From the NCBI RefSeq assembly GCF_023715615.1, contig NZ_JAMBOM010000001.1, forward strand, positions 1,302,001 through 1,366,000: a DNA stretch of 64,000 bases, read 5' to 3'. The notes beneath the pieces are model-generated. The model had not been told where the DNA came from and ran no database searches. It saw only the letters and a program-made list of their open reading frames with translations. Both the position numbers and the translations under genes were made by a program. This DNA comes from Sporosarcina aquimarina. GTDB lineage: Bacteria; Bacillota; Bacilli; Bacillales_A; Planococcaceae. The number at the start of each line of letters is the position of its first letter. The first letter of the stretch is position 1. Positions 8,093 through 17,266 of this stretch are shown here, one piece after another.

Positions 8093-9585
8093 TTTCGCTT
8101 TGCTTTAATTAGATCTAACTCCGTACTTAATGCTTTTATGAGAGAGAAGATCATCAACAAAATGACAAATGAGAATGGGAGGGCGGCTATAATAATCGTA
8201 TTCTGCAATGCATCTAACCCATTGACAGAAAGTAAAATTAGCGCGATTGCCGATTGAAGGACTCCCCATATGAGTTTGATACTATTCGGCGGTGTCAGTG
8301 ATCCGTAACTGGATTGCATTCCTAACACAAATGTCGCTGAATCCGCAGAAGTGATGAAGAAGGAAGCAATCAGGATAATTGCAACTATGGAGATGAATGC
8401 ACCCCAAGGTAATGTACTAAATAACTCAAAGACCACGAGTTCAGTAGCTTTATCTGCAAGGTTGACGACCCCTGCTTTCTGAGCTTCAATCGCAGTCGTT
8501 CCAAAAGCGGTAAACCAGAACGTGCAAAGAATTGTCGGCGCAATCATAACACCAATCATGAATTCACGAATTGTACGTCCTTTGGACACACGTGCGATAA
8601 ACATACTAACGAAAGGTGCCCAAGAAATCCACCAAGCCCAGTAAAAGATGGTCCACATATCCAACCACTGGCGGTTCTCTGCATTTAATGGAGAAGTGGA
8701 GAAACTCATTTTCACAAAATTAGCTATATACCCGCCTAAGGAGTCTGAGTACATATTAAAGATTAATAAGGTTGGGCCAAGTATCACCACTAAGATTAGT
8801 AAAGCTATCGCAAGTACAAGATTCAAATTGGATAAGTATTGAATCCCTTTACTAAGACCACTCCAAGCTGACATGATGAAAAGTACAGTTACAACTAATA
8901 TGATGATGAATTGAGACTGAGTTCCTATTTCAACTCCAAACAAATAATTCAACCCTGCATTAATTTGTACAGCGCCAAAGCCGAGAGTCGTTGCAACACC
9001 GAAAGCGGTTGCAAACACAGCGAGAACATCCACAAGAACACCCCAAGGGCCATTCATCTTATTCCCAAAAATCGGCTTCAATGTTGAAGAAATTAAACCA
9101 GGTTCTCCCTTACGGAACTGGAAGAATGCTAGAGATAAGGCGACAAAACCGTACATTGCCCATACATGGATACCCCAATGGAAAAAGGATTGACGTAAGC
9201 CTTCTTTAAATGCAGCTGGTGTATTGAGCTCACCTGTCGATGACATGACAGCATAGTGTGAAAGTGGCTCTGCAGCTCCATAAAAGACTAGTCCGATGCC
9301 CATACCGGCTGAGAATAGCATGGCAATCCAGGATACTGTTGAAAACTCGGGTTTGTCTGTATCTTTCCCAAGTCTTATTTTCCCGAATGGACTAAAAATC
9401 AGAAACAGGCAAATGATGACGAGTACGGATAACAGCATGAGGTAATACCAACCAAAGGTAGATGCGACGAAGTTTTGAATCTTTCCGGTTTGTTCGGCAA
9501 AACTTTCCGGCGCGAGCACACCGTAGCCAACTGCCAAAACGATCAGTCCGATCGTAATATAAAATACGTTTGAAATTTTTCTCAT
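8089..9585 (-). CDS. BCCT-family glycine betaine transporter
   Basis: Secondary transporter of 498 residues with 12 predicted membrane segments. It has the sodium-coupled betaine motif GMGIGLVFYGAAEP in TM3, as in BetP and OpuD, and the tryptophan box YWAWWISWAPF in TM8 that forms the betaine cage. It should import glycine betaine or a related compatible solute with Na+ under osmotic stress. The start at 9585 follows AGGGGG; the ORF extends further upstream without a site. It lies alone, downstream of an NCS1 permease gene with its own terminator. BetL, BetM and OpuD are equally possible names, so none is given. Confidence 0.9.
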   Translation of the reverse strand: MRKISNVFYITIGLIVLAVGYGVLAPESFAEQTGKIQNFVASTFGWYYLMLLSVLVIICLFLIFSPFGKIRLGKDTDKPEFSTVSWIAMLFSAGMGIGLVFYGAAEPLSHYAVMSSTGELNTPAAFKEGLRQSFFHWGIHVWAMYGFVALSLAFFQFRKGEPGLISSTLKPIFGNKMNGPWGVLVDVLAVFATAFGVATTLGFGAVQINAGLNYLFGVEIGTQSQFIIILVVTVLFIMSAWSGLSKGIQYLSNLNLVLAIALLILVVILGPTLLIFNMYSDSLGGYIANFVKMSFSTSPLNAENRQWLDMWTIFYWAWWISWAPFVSMFIARVSKGRTIREFMIGVMIAPTILCTFWFTAFGTTAIEAQKAGVVNLADKATELVVFELFSTLPWGAFISIVAIILIASFFITSADSATFVLGMQSSYGSLTPPNSIKLIWGVLQSAIALILLSVNGLDALQNTIIIAALPFSFVILLMIFSLIKALSTELDLIKAKRK

Positions 9586-9663
9586 AATTCCCCCTAAGAT
9601 AATTGTAGTGATTTCACGGTTATTAACTATAGCAATAAAGAATTGAAAATGCAAAAGAATATA

Positions 9664-9700
9664 AAAAAAGGAGAATGTAAGAACATCCTCCTTGTCTTAA
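9664..9700 (-). terminator. Intrinsic terminator of the NCS1 permease gene
   Basis: Imperfect stem AAGGAGGATGT/ACATTCTCCTT with a T-run following on the minus strand, just past the permease stop codon. Confidence 0.6.
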
Positions 9701-9743
9701 ATGCGAAAAAATAGTGTCATCACAGGCATTTTAAAAAAACGAT

Positions 9744-11153
9744 TTAAGCTAAGCGGTCCTTTTCGTGGATATCGTCAGGCTCACGAAGCAAATAATACTT
9801 TCCTTTGGTTACCTTTGCGAGAAGTACAGTAAGTATTGAAGCGAGAACAGCGGCGAAAAATGCTGCTGTAGACTCTAAGAAAATACCCATATATCCTAGT
9901 GCGGCAAGGGTTCCGAGAAGACTTGCAACTAGTAGTGAAACTACACCCACTGGATTCCAGCGATACAAATATTCTTGACGAGCTACATAATAATTGGGGC
10001 CAATCTTCATTAGTTTTTTGACGACAAGAGCATCGGTTACTAAAATCGCTGCCCATGAAAGCAGAAATACGCCTTGGAATGTCATCATCGTACTTAAATG
10101 ATCCACAATATTTGCAAGCATCAGCAACATTGCACTAACTCCTGACACAACTACCCAAAAACGCCGTCCCGGAGTGAAACGGAACATATTTTCAAAGAAA
10201 TTAGAAAGCGACAATGAGCTACTGTAAATATTCGTGACGTTTATGCGTAATTGAGTAAGCATAGTAAACAACGCACCGCCAATACCAAGCAACAGAACGA
10301 TGTAAACGCCTGGATCTGGCTCCATAAAACGAACACCAAACCAGATGCCTAACCCACCCATAACTCCAAAACAAAAGATTTGGGGGATAAAACCAATCAT
10401 AAAAGAGCCTAGTTTAATATCTTTAGGCTTTAAAAATCGTGCATAATCTGAAGCGAGGAGAGCTGTCAGACCCATAATACCATTATGCATACCGATACAC
10501 ATGAGTAACGCGGTACCACCTAGTGTGACTCCTTCCGGCATATAGGAAAATACGGCTCCGGTGTACACTGCTGGTTTATAAAACGAGATAATAATTGCAG
10601 TGATTAAAAATACGACAAATACTGGCATTGACCACTTTTGCAATTTATCAAGCTGTTCAATTCCGAACCAATTCAAGGGGATGACGATTGATCCGAACAC
10701 GATGATGAGAATCCACTTTGGGAGGGTAGGGAAAAAGTGGTGAACTGCAGATACTAAAATTAACCCTTCAAATGCACAATACATAATAAAGTTAGATGCG
10801 TAAATCAGTGACGTAAGTGAGGATCCGATATATCCGAAACCCCCACCGCGTGACAGGAGATTTACATTCATTCCAGATTTCGCAGACAAATAGGCGATAA
10901 CTGTTCCTAATATCCCTGCGACTATGATTGCGTAAGTTGAAGAAATCATAGCATTTGCTGCCCCATAAGAGAGAGCCATGACACTTCCCATCTGGAAGTA
11001 AAAAATGGCAGTAGCGATTCCGAATGTAATGTTGGTAATGCTTAACCAACCCTTCGTACGATCTTCTCGAGGAACTCTGTCCAGTGAATAGTCACTTTCT
11101 AGTTCTTCTATTTCTTCTTTATATTCATTTGTACTATCAGTTACTGATTTCAT
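9744..11153 (-). CDS. NCS1-family cytosine/purine permease
   Basis: Integral membrane permease of 469 residues with about 12 membrane segments. It has a charged N-terminal tail (residues 1-35) ending in VPREDRTKGW, which is the usual NCS1/CodB entry motif. GAANAMISS near residue 65 and the RGGGFGYIGS loop near residue 100 fit the purine-cytosine permease family. Likely imports a nucleobase or a related compound with a cation. AGGAGG lies just before the ATG. No catabolic gene is adjacent, so the substrate cannot be named. Confidence 0.8.
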   Translation of the reverse strand: MKSVTDSTNEYKEEIEELESDYSLDRVPREDRTKGWLSITNITFGIATAIFYFQMGSVMALSYGAANAMISSTYAIIVAGILGTVIAYLSAKSGMNVNLLSRGGGFGYIGSSLTSLIYASNFIMYCAFEGLILVSAVHHFFPTLPKWILIIVFGSIVIPLNWFGIEQLDKLQKWSMPVFVVFLITAIIISFYKPAVYTGAVFSYMPEGVTLGGTALLMCIGMHNGIMGLTALLASDYARFLKPKDIKLGSFMIGFIPQIFCFGVMGGLGIWFGVRFMEPDPGVYIVLLLGIGGALFTMLTQLRINVTNIYSSSLSLSNFFENMFRFTPGRRFWVVVSGVSAMLLMLANIVDHLSTMMTFQGVFLLSWAAILVTDALVVKKLMKIGPNYYVARQEYLYRWNPVGVVSLLVASLLGTLAALGYMGIFLESTAAFFAAVLASILTVLLAKVTKGKYYLLREPDDIHEKDRLA

Positions 11154-11371
11154 TCAATTCCTCCTAATCGATACATGCATCTCCTTCCTGTTCAGTCAAT
11201 TATTTTTTCGCAAGTTATACACTGTAGAAGCATAACAAAAAAACGATAGATTGTTAAGGGATGCAGTTGACATGCCTATATTCTATAAAGAGTTGGGCAA
11301 AGATAACCATAGTTCAATTCATGATTTACAGAGGATTTGAACTTTCGTGATTTGCAGGTGAAATGGGGAAT

Positions 11372-11414
11372 ACTTAAATATAGAAGTTTAACTTTAACTA
11401 TTTAAGTGTTAAAC
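11372..11414. promoter_or_regulatory. Nested inverted repeats upstream of SDR gene
   Basis: Two interleaved inverted repeats lie 30-70 bases ahead of the SDR start: ACTTAAAT (11372) with ATTTAAGT (11400), and GTTTAAC (11386) with GTTAAAC (11408). Such symmetry is typical of a repressor operator, but no matching regulator gene is adjacent and the DNA is AT-rich, so chance symmetry is possible. Confidence 0.35.
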
Positions 11415-11441
11415 TAGTGTTGATAAAAAGGAGTGATACTT

Positions 11442-12197
11442 ATGGGTAAATTAGATGGTAAAGTCGCGGTAATCACTGGCGGTGCTGGTGGTATCGGAAG
11501 TGGTATGGCAAAAGCATACGTTAAAGAAGGCGCAAAAGTAGCAATCGTTGACTTAAACGCTGAAACTGGCGAAGCAATGGTGAAAGAACTTCAGGTGTTC
11601 CAACCTGAAAGCATGTTCATTCAAGCGGACCTTACAGATCGTGACAAGCTGAAAGATATCATTGCAACAGTTGTCGACAAGTTTGGAAAACTAGATATCC
11701 TTGTCAATAATGCACACGCATCACGTCAAGTATTGCTAGCAGAAGCAACTCAAGCGGATATGGATTTCTCCTTTAACACTGGGTTCTATCCAACGTTTTA
11801 CTTGATGCAAGCAGCATACCCACACTTAAAAGAGTCTGAAGGGACAATCATTAACTTCTCTTCAGGTGCTGGTATTAACGGGGATATTATGCAAGGTACG
11901 TATGCGGCTGCAAAAGAAGCGATCCGTGCGATTACTCGTGTAGCAGCTAACGAATGGGGTCAGTTCGGCATTAACGTCAACTTGATTTCACCGATTGCCA
12001 ATTCACCTGGTATCCAACAGTGGAAAAAAGACCAGCCTGAAGCGTTTGACAAAATGATCAACAACATTCCAATGCGTCGTCTTGGGGAATTGGAAGGCGA
12101 TATTGGTCGAGTTGCAGTCTTCCTTGCGAGTGAAGATGCATCATACATTACTGGACAAACAATTATGGTTGACGGTGGCGCAACTAAATTACGCTAA
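11442..12197 (+). CDS. SDR-family oxidoreductase
   Basis: Classical short-chain dehydrogenase of 251 residues. The cofactor motif TGGAGGIGSG lies near residue 12, and NNAHASRQ replaces the usual NNAG. The catalytic serine is in INFSSGAG and YAAAK supplies Tyr and Lys. The C-terminal GQTIMVDGGA is the standard 3-oxoacyl-reductase-like ending. AAGGAGTG precedes the ATG at 11442. It forms its own transcription unit, closed by a strong terminator, and is preceded by inverted repeats. The substrate is unknown; codons are well biased, which suggests good expression. Confidence 0.87.
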   Translation: MGKLDGKVAVITGGAGGIGSGMAKAYVKEGAKVAIVDLNAETGEAMVKELQVFQPESMFIQADLTDRDKLKDIIATVVDKFGKLDILVNNAHASRQVLLAEATQADMDFSFNTGFYPTFYLMQAAYPHLKESEGTIINFSSGAGINGDIMQGTYAAAKEAIRAITRVAANEWGQFGINVNLISPIANSPGIQQWKKDQPEAFDKMINNIPMRRLGELEGDIGRVAVFLASEDASYITGQTIMVDGGATKLR

Positions 12198-12199
12198 CT

Positions 12200-12240
12200 A
12201 AAAAAACACGATCCTCTGAACTTGAGGATCGTGTTTTTGT
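12200..12240. terminator. Bidirectional intrinsic terminator
   Basis: Fifteen-base perfect stem (AACACGATCCTC with GAGGATCGTGTT) flanked by A- and T-runs between the SDR gene and the convergent siderophore operon. Confidence 0.9.
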
Positions 12241-13247
12241 TATTTCCGTAATAATAAATAGATGAAGTAAGGAGCGCCGATTAAGGAGACGACTAATCCT
12301 GCTGGAATAATCCCTACACTGGATACGTTTCTCCCGATCGTATCTGCAAGCAATAACAACCAGCCACCTAGAAGAATAGCGATTGGAAGATAGAGCTGAC
12401 TGCGTGGGCCAATCAATGACTTTGCAATATGAGGAGCCATCAGCCCGACAAAAGCAATTCCTCCAGTAACGGAAACAGCTGAGGCTGCAAGCGCGACTGC
12501 GGTGACGAGAAGAATAATACGTTCTCGCTCAACAGACACACCAATTCCAATGGCAACAGATTCACTTAACCCTAATACATTCAATCGGTTCGCTTTATAT
12601 AACGCGAACGGTACGAGAATAAGTAACCAGGGCAATAGTGCAATGACAAATGGCCAATCAGACCCCCAAATATTTCCCGCTAACCATTTTGCAATGAAAT
12701 CCACTTTGTCACGATCTGCTGAAGAAGTAAGAACAATCATGACACCGGATAGTGCTAGAGAGAACCCCACACCTGTTAACACCAATCGGACCGGTTGCAT
12801 CCCTGTTTTTTTATCGTAAGCAAAAAGATAGATTAGGAATGCGGTCAAAAATGCCCCAACTAACCCGACAATCGGCATCAAATACACAAACGAACCTGCT
12901 TCAACAGGTACAAACAGAAAGAATACTGCTATTGAAGTACCAGCTCCTGCGTTAATGCCAATAATTCCGGGATCTGCCAAGTCATTTCGTGTAATCCCTT
13001 GAAGTATCGAGCCAGAGAGCGCTAAGGCTGATCCTGCTAAGAATGTTATTGCTATACGAGGAAGACGAATAGAAAACAAAACAAATTCTTCTTTAAATGT
13101 CCCGTTGCCAAAAAGTGCAGGGAAGATGCGACCAGGTTCTACGGAAGCTGGCCCGAGTGCAATGGCTGCAACTGCAGTTCCGAGAGTGAGGAGGCTGAAT
13201 AGGATCAATAAGAGCCGCTGTTTTCTTAACACATTAGATTGAATCAT
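12240..13247 (-). CDS. Iron-siderophore ABC transporter permease (FecCD family)
   Basis: Membrane subunit of an iron-siderophore importer, 335 residues, with about nine to ten hydrophobic segments. It has the ALSGSILQGITRNDLADPGIIG region, whose parts ITRN and ADPGI-G mark FecCD permeases, and the FVGLMAPHI coupling loop near residue 260 that contacts the ATPase. It is the last gene of the ATPase, lipoprotein, permease, permease operon and overlaps the preceding permease by four bases (ATGA). The two permeases probably form a heterodimer. Confidence 0.92.
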   Translation of the reverse strand: MIQSNVLRKQRLLLILFSLLTLGTAVAAIALGPASVEPGRIFPALFGNGTFKEEFVLFSIRLPRIAITFLAGSALALSGSILQGITRNDLADPGIIGINAGAGTSIAVFFLFVPVEAGSFVYLMPIVGLVGAFLTAFLIYLFAYDKKTGMQPVRLVLTGVGFSLALSGVMIVLTSSADRDKVDFIAKWLAGNIWGSDWPFVIALLPWLLILVPFALYKANRLNVLGLSESVAIGIGVSVERERIILLVTAVALAASAVSVTGGIAFVGLMAPHIAKSLIGPRSQLYLPIAILLGGWLLLLADTIGRNVSSVGIIPAGLVVSLIGAPYFIYLLLRK

Positions 13248-14242
13248 GAGAAAGCACGCCCTCCTTTACGAAGAATAATAAGGAAGAACGGCAAGCCCAT
13301 CACCGCAACAAGTGAGGCAACGGGTGTTTCGTATGGTGCGTTCATAGTCCGCCCTAATGTATCGGCAAGCAACATGAATGCACCACCAAGTACGGCAGAC
13401 ATTGGCAGTATAAATCGATAATCCGTGCCAACAATTGCGCGAACGATATGCGGAATCATAAGTCCCACGAACGCCAAATTTCCGACTAGAGCAACTGCAG
13501 ATCCAGCGAGAAGGATAATTAGGATGAACAAAATCATTTTAATTCTGAATGTATGTTGACCCAATCCGACAGCTACTTCCTCATTTAAACTAAGTAGGGT
13601 GAGTTGTTTGGACAAAACTAGAGCGATTCCTATCCCTATAACAATCACCGGAGTAATAATTTGAAGTTGAGACCAAGTAGTTCCGATCACACCTCCAGCA
13701 GTCCACATGGAAATGTCTTTTGACACTTTAAAATAGATTCCGACACCTTCAGCAACCGCAAAGAAAAATGTCGAGACTGCAGCGCCTGCCAAAACAAGGC
13801 GGAAAGGTGAGAATCCACCACGTTTTGCAGAGGCAATGCCGAATACCACTAGGGCACCAGCTGCTGCACCTAGAAAACTAGCGGTCATAATCCCATAATA
13901 ATTGAGGGAAGGAACAAGTGCGATTGCAATGGCAAGAGCGGCATTAGCACCTGCTGTTAAGCCGAGTAATCCAGGATCAGCTAGAGGGTTTCTGGTCATT
14001 CCTTGCATGATGGCTCCAGAAACAGCCAAGGCAGAACCGACTAGTAAAGCAGCGAGTTCGCGTGGGAAACGGATTTCTCGTAAAATCAAACTGTTTTTAC
14101 TTGAATCTCCAATAATAGCAAGCCACACATCCGAAACGGAAATATTTGCTGCACCCAGTATCATTGCCAGGAATAGAGAAGCAACCAATCCGATGCAAGC
14201 AATAACAAATTTAATTGAAAATGGCATAGTTCGCAGATTCAT
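13244..14242 (-). CDS. Iron-siderophore ABC transporter permease (FecCD family)
   Basis: First permease of the siderophore importer, 332 residues from the ATG at 14242, chosen because AAAGGAG lies nine bases ahead. It carries MTRNPLADPG-LG and FVGLMIPHIVR, the second being the coupling loop for the ATPase. It ends in ATGA overlap with the second permease. A partial terminator stem lies between it and the lipoprotein gene. Together the set resembles B. subtilis YfiZ-YfhA with YfiY, which takes up hydroxamate-carboxylate siderophores, but the ligand here is inferred only from resemblance. Confidence 0.92.
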   Translation of the reverse strand: MNLRTMPFSIKFVIACIGLVASLFLAMILGAANISVSDVWLAIIGDSSKNSLILREIRFPRELAALLVGSALAVSGAIMQGMTRNPLADPGLLGLTAGANAALAIAIALVPSLNYYGIMTASFLGAAAGALVVFGIASAKRGGFSPFRLVLAGAAVSTFFFAVAEGVGIYFKVSKDISMWTAGGVIGTTWSQLQIITPVIVIGIGIALVLSKQLTLLSLNEEVAVGLGQHTFRIKMILFILIILLAGSAVALVGNLAFVGLMIPHIVRAIVGTDYRFILPMSAVLGGAFMLLADTLGRTMNAPYETPVASLVAVMGLPFFLIILRKGGRAFS

Positions 14243-14261
14243 TAGCCAGAACTCCTTTCGC

Positions 14262-14298
14262 AAAAGAAAAGGATCCTTTCAAGGTGAAAGAATCCTTC
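14262..14298 (-). terminator. Intra-operon attenuating stem-loop
   Basis: On the minus strand AAGGATTCTTTC pairs with GAAAGGATCCTT (one G-U), then TTCTTTT follows. It lies between the lipoprotein and the permease genes. Such a stem commonly lowers permease expression relative to the abundant binding protein or protects its mRNA 3' end. Confidence 0.6.
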
Positions 14299-14309
14299 TT
14301 GAATAACAA

Positions 14310-15236
14310 TTACTTTAAAAAGTTTTCTTTGAAAAACTCAAGCTGATACTCGAGTGTTAGAGGATCGTTGAAGTAGAACTCACTCAACTCAGCTTCAAAT
14401 ACATGACCTTCTTTAACAGCTGGAGTATTTTTATATGTCTCAGTTTCCATAAAGGAATTATCGCCATCGCTATTGCGACTTAAAATAACGTAATCTCCCA
14501 TATATTCAGGAAGTACTTCAGAAGAAAGAGCAAAATAACCATCTTTTAATGCATCAGCCTTGACTTTTTCAGGCATCGGTAGCTTCATCTCTTGAAATAG
14601 GATTTCTGTTCCGCGTCCCCAGCTATCTCCATATACATAGAGCTGCTTGTCAAAGTTTTCAATAACTGAAACGGTCTTACCCTCACCGATTTTTGCTTTA
14701 ATTTCTTCGCCAGTTTCTTGTGCACGCGATTTGAAATCAGTGACCCATTCTTGAGCTTCCTCACCTTTGTTCAGTAACTTACCGATTTCAACATACTGAG
14801 TCAAATAATCGACTTTATTGTAAGTGAATGTGACAACGGGAGCAATTTCTTTTAACCGATCCAGATTATTCAATGGAGATAGTCCGACGATTAAATCTGG
14901 TTCCAGTTCAATGATTTTCTCTAAATCTTCATCAGACACAACTTCAGCATCTTTCAGTTTCGATTCAAATCGAGGATTATCTTTTGACCAAGAGTCCACA
15001 CCGACAATAGGAACGTCAAGTGACATAACATGACCTGCAAATGATGACAAAACGACAACACGCTGTGGATTTGCTGGAACTTCTATTGGGCCATCTTCAG
15101 ATTCATAGGTAATAGTTCCTGAATCTTTCGCGGCTCCATCTTTCTCAGGTTCCTTGGAAGCATCCTCATTTTTAGAAGAGCAAGCTCCTAGAACAAGAAC
15201 CAGTGCAAGGGATAAGAATAATAGTGCCTTTTTCAT
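14310..15236 (-). CDS. Iron-siderophore substrate-binding lipoprotein
   Basis: Extracellular binding protein of an ABC importer, 308 residues. A type II signal peptide ends in LVLGAC, so Cys19 is lipidated, and an acidic linker (residues 20-45) follows. The periplasmic-binding fold shows NPQRVVVLSSF near residue 57, typical of siderophore-binding (TroA/FhuD-like) proteins, and the ELEPDLIVGLSPL segment near 115. It is transcribed right after the ATPase gene with a single base between them. The ligand is probably a ferric siderophore, given the Fur box ahead of the operon. Confidence 0.92.
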   Translation of the reverse strand: MKKALLFLSLALVLVLGACSSKNEDASKEPEKDGAAKDSGTITYESEDGPIEVPANPQRVVVLSSFAGHVMSLDVPIVGVDSWSKDNPRFESKLKDAEVVSDEDLEKIIELEPDLIVGLSPLNNLDRLKEIAPVVTFTYNKVDYLTQYVEIGKLLNKGEEAQEWVTDFKSRAQETGEEIKAKIGEGKTVSVIENFDKQLYVYGDSWGRGTEILFQEMKLPMPEKVKADALKDGYFALSSEVLPEYMGDYVILSRNSDGDNSFMETETYKNTPAVKEGHVFEAELSEFYFNDPLTLEYQLEFFKENFLK

Positions 15237-15237
15237 G

Positions 15238-16032
15238 TTAGTATTCTCCTTTTAATAGATCGTATGTAATACACATTGGTTTACCGCTTCTCGGATCCAC
15301 TCCGATTTCTGCGTCAATCCTAAACACTTCACGCAAAGTTGCAGATTCTATCACTTCTTCAGAAGAACCCGCTTTAATGACCTTCCCATCTTTCATCGCT
15401 ATTAAATAATCAGCGAAGCGAGCTGCTTGATTTAAATCATGTAACACCATGATGATGGTTCGTTCTTGCTCAACATTCAATTTCTGTAATAGTTCAAGAA
15501 CTTCCAACTGATGTGCCATGTCCAGATAGGTTGTCGGTTCATCAAGAAAAATGATGTCTGTTTCTTGTGCAAGAGCCATTGCAATCCAGACCCTCTGACG
15601 CTGTCCGCCTGAAAGGGCATCCACTTGACGATCACGGAAAGATTCTGTATTAGTAACAGCAAGTGCCCAGTTAATGACCTCTAAATCAGTTGTTGTCAAC
15701 CGTCCTAGTCCAGATTGATAGGGGAATCTTCCATAAGAAACAAGTTCGGACACGGTTAGACCACTCGCAGCTTCTTGCGTTTGGGGAAGAATGGCCATTT
15801 TTCGTGCGAGCGCCTTTGTCTTGTGATCAGCAATATCTCCTCCGTCCAACAATACCTTTCCTGAATGGCGAGGAATGAGACGTGTCATCCCTTTCAAAAA
15901 AGTCGACTTTCCACATCCGTTAGCCCCGATGATCGCAGTTATTTTCTTATTGGGAATCGTAACGGATAGGTCGTCCACGATGATTTGTTCACCGTAAGCA
16001 ATCTGTAAGTTTTCAGTTGCCAAACGTACCAT
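15238..16032 (-). CDS. Iron-siderophore ABC transporter ATPase (FecE type)
   Basis: Cytoplasmic ATPase, 264 residues. Walker A is GANGCGKST (near residue 36), the Q-loop lies in LPQTQEA, the signature is LSGGQRQR, Walker B is DIIFLDEP and the H-loop is VLHDLNQA. This is the FecE/FhuC group of siderophore importers. It is the first gene of the operon behind the Fur box. The ATG at 16032 has TTGGAG eight bases upstream; a GTG nine bases earlier is too close to that site. Confidence 0.93.
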   Translation of the reverse strand: MVRLATENLQIAYGEQIIVDDLSVTIPNKKITAIIGANGCGKSTFLKGMTRLIPRHSGKVLLDGGDIADHKTKALARKMAILPQTQEAASGLTVSELVSYGRFPYQSGLGRLTTTDLEVINWALAVTNTESFRDRQVDALSGGQRQRVWIAMALAQETDIIFLDEPTTYLDMAHQLEVLELLQKLNVEQERTIIMVLHDLNQAARFADYLIAMKDGKVIKAGSSEEVIESATLREVFRIDAEIGVDPRSGKPMCITYDLLKGEY

Positions 16033-16066
16033 TCGGAGCACTCCAATCTTTTATACACAATAATCG

Positions 16067-16095
16067 TTGATAATGATTCTCATTATCGGTATAAT
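16067..16095 (+). promoter_or_regulatory. Fur-box-overlapped promoter between siderophore operon and reductase
   Basis: TTGATA at 16067-16072, a 17-base spacer and TATAAT at 16090-16095 form a good sigma-A promoter for the ferredoxin-NADP reductase gene. Positions 16069-16087 (GATAATGATTCTCATTATC) match the 19-base Fur consensus at 17 positions. The Fur box covers the -35 and spacer, so iron-loaded Fur should block this promoter. It lies 37 bases upstream of the divergent siderophore operon and probably represses that too. Confidence 0.88.
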
Positions 16096-16150
16096 GCTAC
16101 TATAAAGAGTGATCCTAAAGAAGTCAAATATAAATTTAGGGGGATGAAGT

Positions 16151-17200
16151 ATGTCTCAAGCAACAATTGTAGATGTGACGATTATTGGAGGAGGGCCTGC
16201 GGGGCTATATGCTGCTTTTTATAGCGGGTTACGTGGTATGTCTACTAAAATCATCGAATTTCAACCGGAACTGGGCGGGAAACTACATGTTTATCAAGAA
16301 AAAATGATTTGGGACATTGGCGGAGTCACACCAGCACCTGCAGCTGACATGATTGATAAGTTAGTGGAGCAAGGCATGACGTTCAACCCTGAAGTTGTAT
16401 TGAATGAAAAAGTGACAGGTATTGAAAAAGATGACGAAGGAAATTTTGTATTAACTAGCGCTTCCGGGGCTAAACACTACAGTAGAACAGTCATTCTTGC
16501 TGTAGGTGGAGGTATTCTAAAGCCACAAAAGGTTGAAATAGAAGGAGCAGAGCGATTCGAAGTTGCGAATTTACATTACACAGTCAAATCACTACAACAC
16601 TTCAAAGGGAAACGTGTTCTCATATCAGGTGGCGGAAATGCCGCAATCGATTGGGCTAACGAGCTTGAACCGATTGCTAAAGAAGTGATTTTAACATATC
16701 GGAAATGTGATTTGAACGGACATGAAGCACAGGTTCAGCAACTGCTCCAGAGTAAAGTAGTGTGCCACTTTAATACACGGATTGACAAATTGATAGCATC
16801 AGCGGATCACTACTCAATTGAAAAGGTTGAATTAAAACATTGTCTAGAAGAATCTGGCTTGACACTGGAAGTTGATGACGTGGTCATTAACCATGGGTAT
16901 GAGGTGGATACCTCATTAATAGGGGGCAGTGAAGCGAACCTTGAGCTTACGAGTGACCACCGAATTGCCGGAACACCAATGAGCGGGACGTCAGTTGCAG
17001 GAATCTTTGCAGCTGGAGATGTCCTTTTCCATGAAAGTAAAGTCAATCTTATTGCGGGGGCATTCCAAGATGCTGCCAACGCTGTAAATAGTGCCAAAAT
17101 GTATTTAGATCCTAAAGCAACACAGGCAGGAATGGTGAGCTCGCACAATGACGTCTTTAAAGAACGGAACAAAAAACTTGTGCAGCAGTTAATTAGTTAA
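16151..17200 (+). CDS. Ferredoxin--NADP reductase, thioredoxin-reductase-like (YumC/YcgT type)
   Basis: FAD enzyme of 349 residues that moves electrons between NADPH and ferredoxin or flavodoxin. The FAD motif is GGGPAGLYAA (residues 13-22), the NADPH motif is SGGGNAAIDWA near 158, and FAAGD near 290 closes the FAD site. The CxxC pair of thioredoxin reductase is absent, as in bacterial YumC-type reductases. Its Fur-controlled promoter and divergent siderophore genes suggest a role in reductive iron release or iron-starvation redox supply. That would match YcgT more than the housekeeping YumC, but this is inference. Confidence 0.88.
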   Translation: MSQATIVDVTIIGGGPAGLYAAFYSGLRGMSTKIIEFQPELGGKLHVYQEKMIWDIGGVTPAPAADMIDKLVEQGMTFNPEVVLNEKVTGIEKDDEGNFVLTSASGAKHYSRTVILAVGGGILKPQKVEIEGAERFEVANLHYTVKSLQHFKGKRVLISGGGNAAIDWANELEPIAKEVILTYRKCDLNGHEAQVQQLLQSKVVCHFNTRIDKLIASADHYSIEKVELKHCLEESGLTLEVDDVVINHGYEVDTSLIGGSEANLELTSDHRIAGTPMSGTSVAGIFAAGDVLFHESKVNLIAGAFQDAANAVNSAKMYLDPKATQAGMVSSHNDVFKERNKKLVQQLIS

Positions 17201-17221
17201 ACAAAAACGGAATGATTTTTC

Positions 17222-17263
17222 TTGAAAAGAAGCGGATGCATTATACTCTGCTTCTTTTTGTCG
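17222..17263. terminator. Intrinsic terminator
   Basis: Stem AAAAGAAGC / GCTTCTTTTT around a 15-base loop, followed by T-rich sequence; it lies between the convergent reductase and DUF3307 genes. Confidence 0.65.
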
Positions 17264-17266
17264 TTC

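Noticed and set aside
11260-11295. Promoter TTGACA with TATAAA upstream of the SDR gene
   Set aside because: The spacer between the two boxes is only about 11 bases, too short for a sigma-A promoter.
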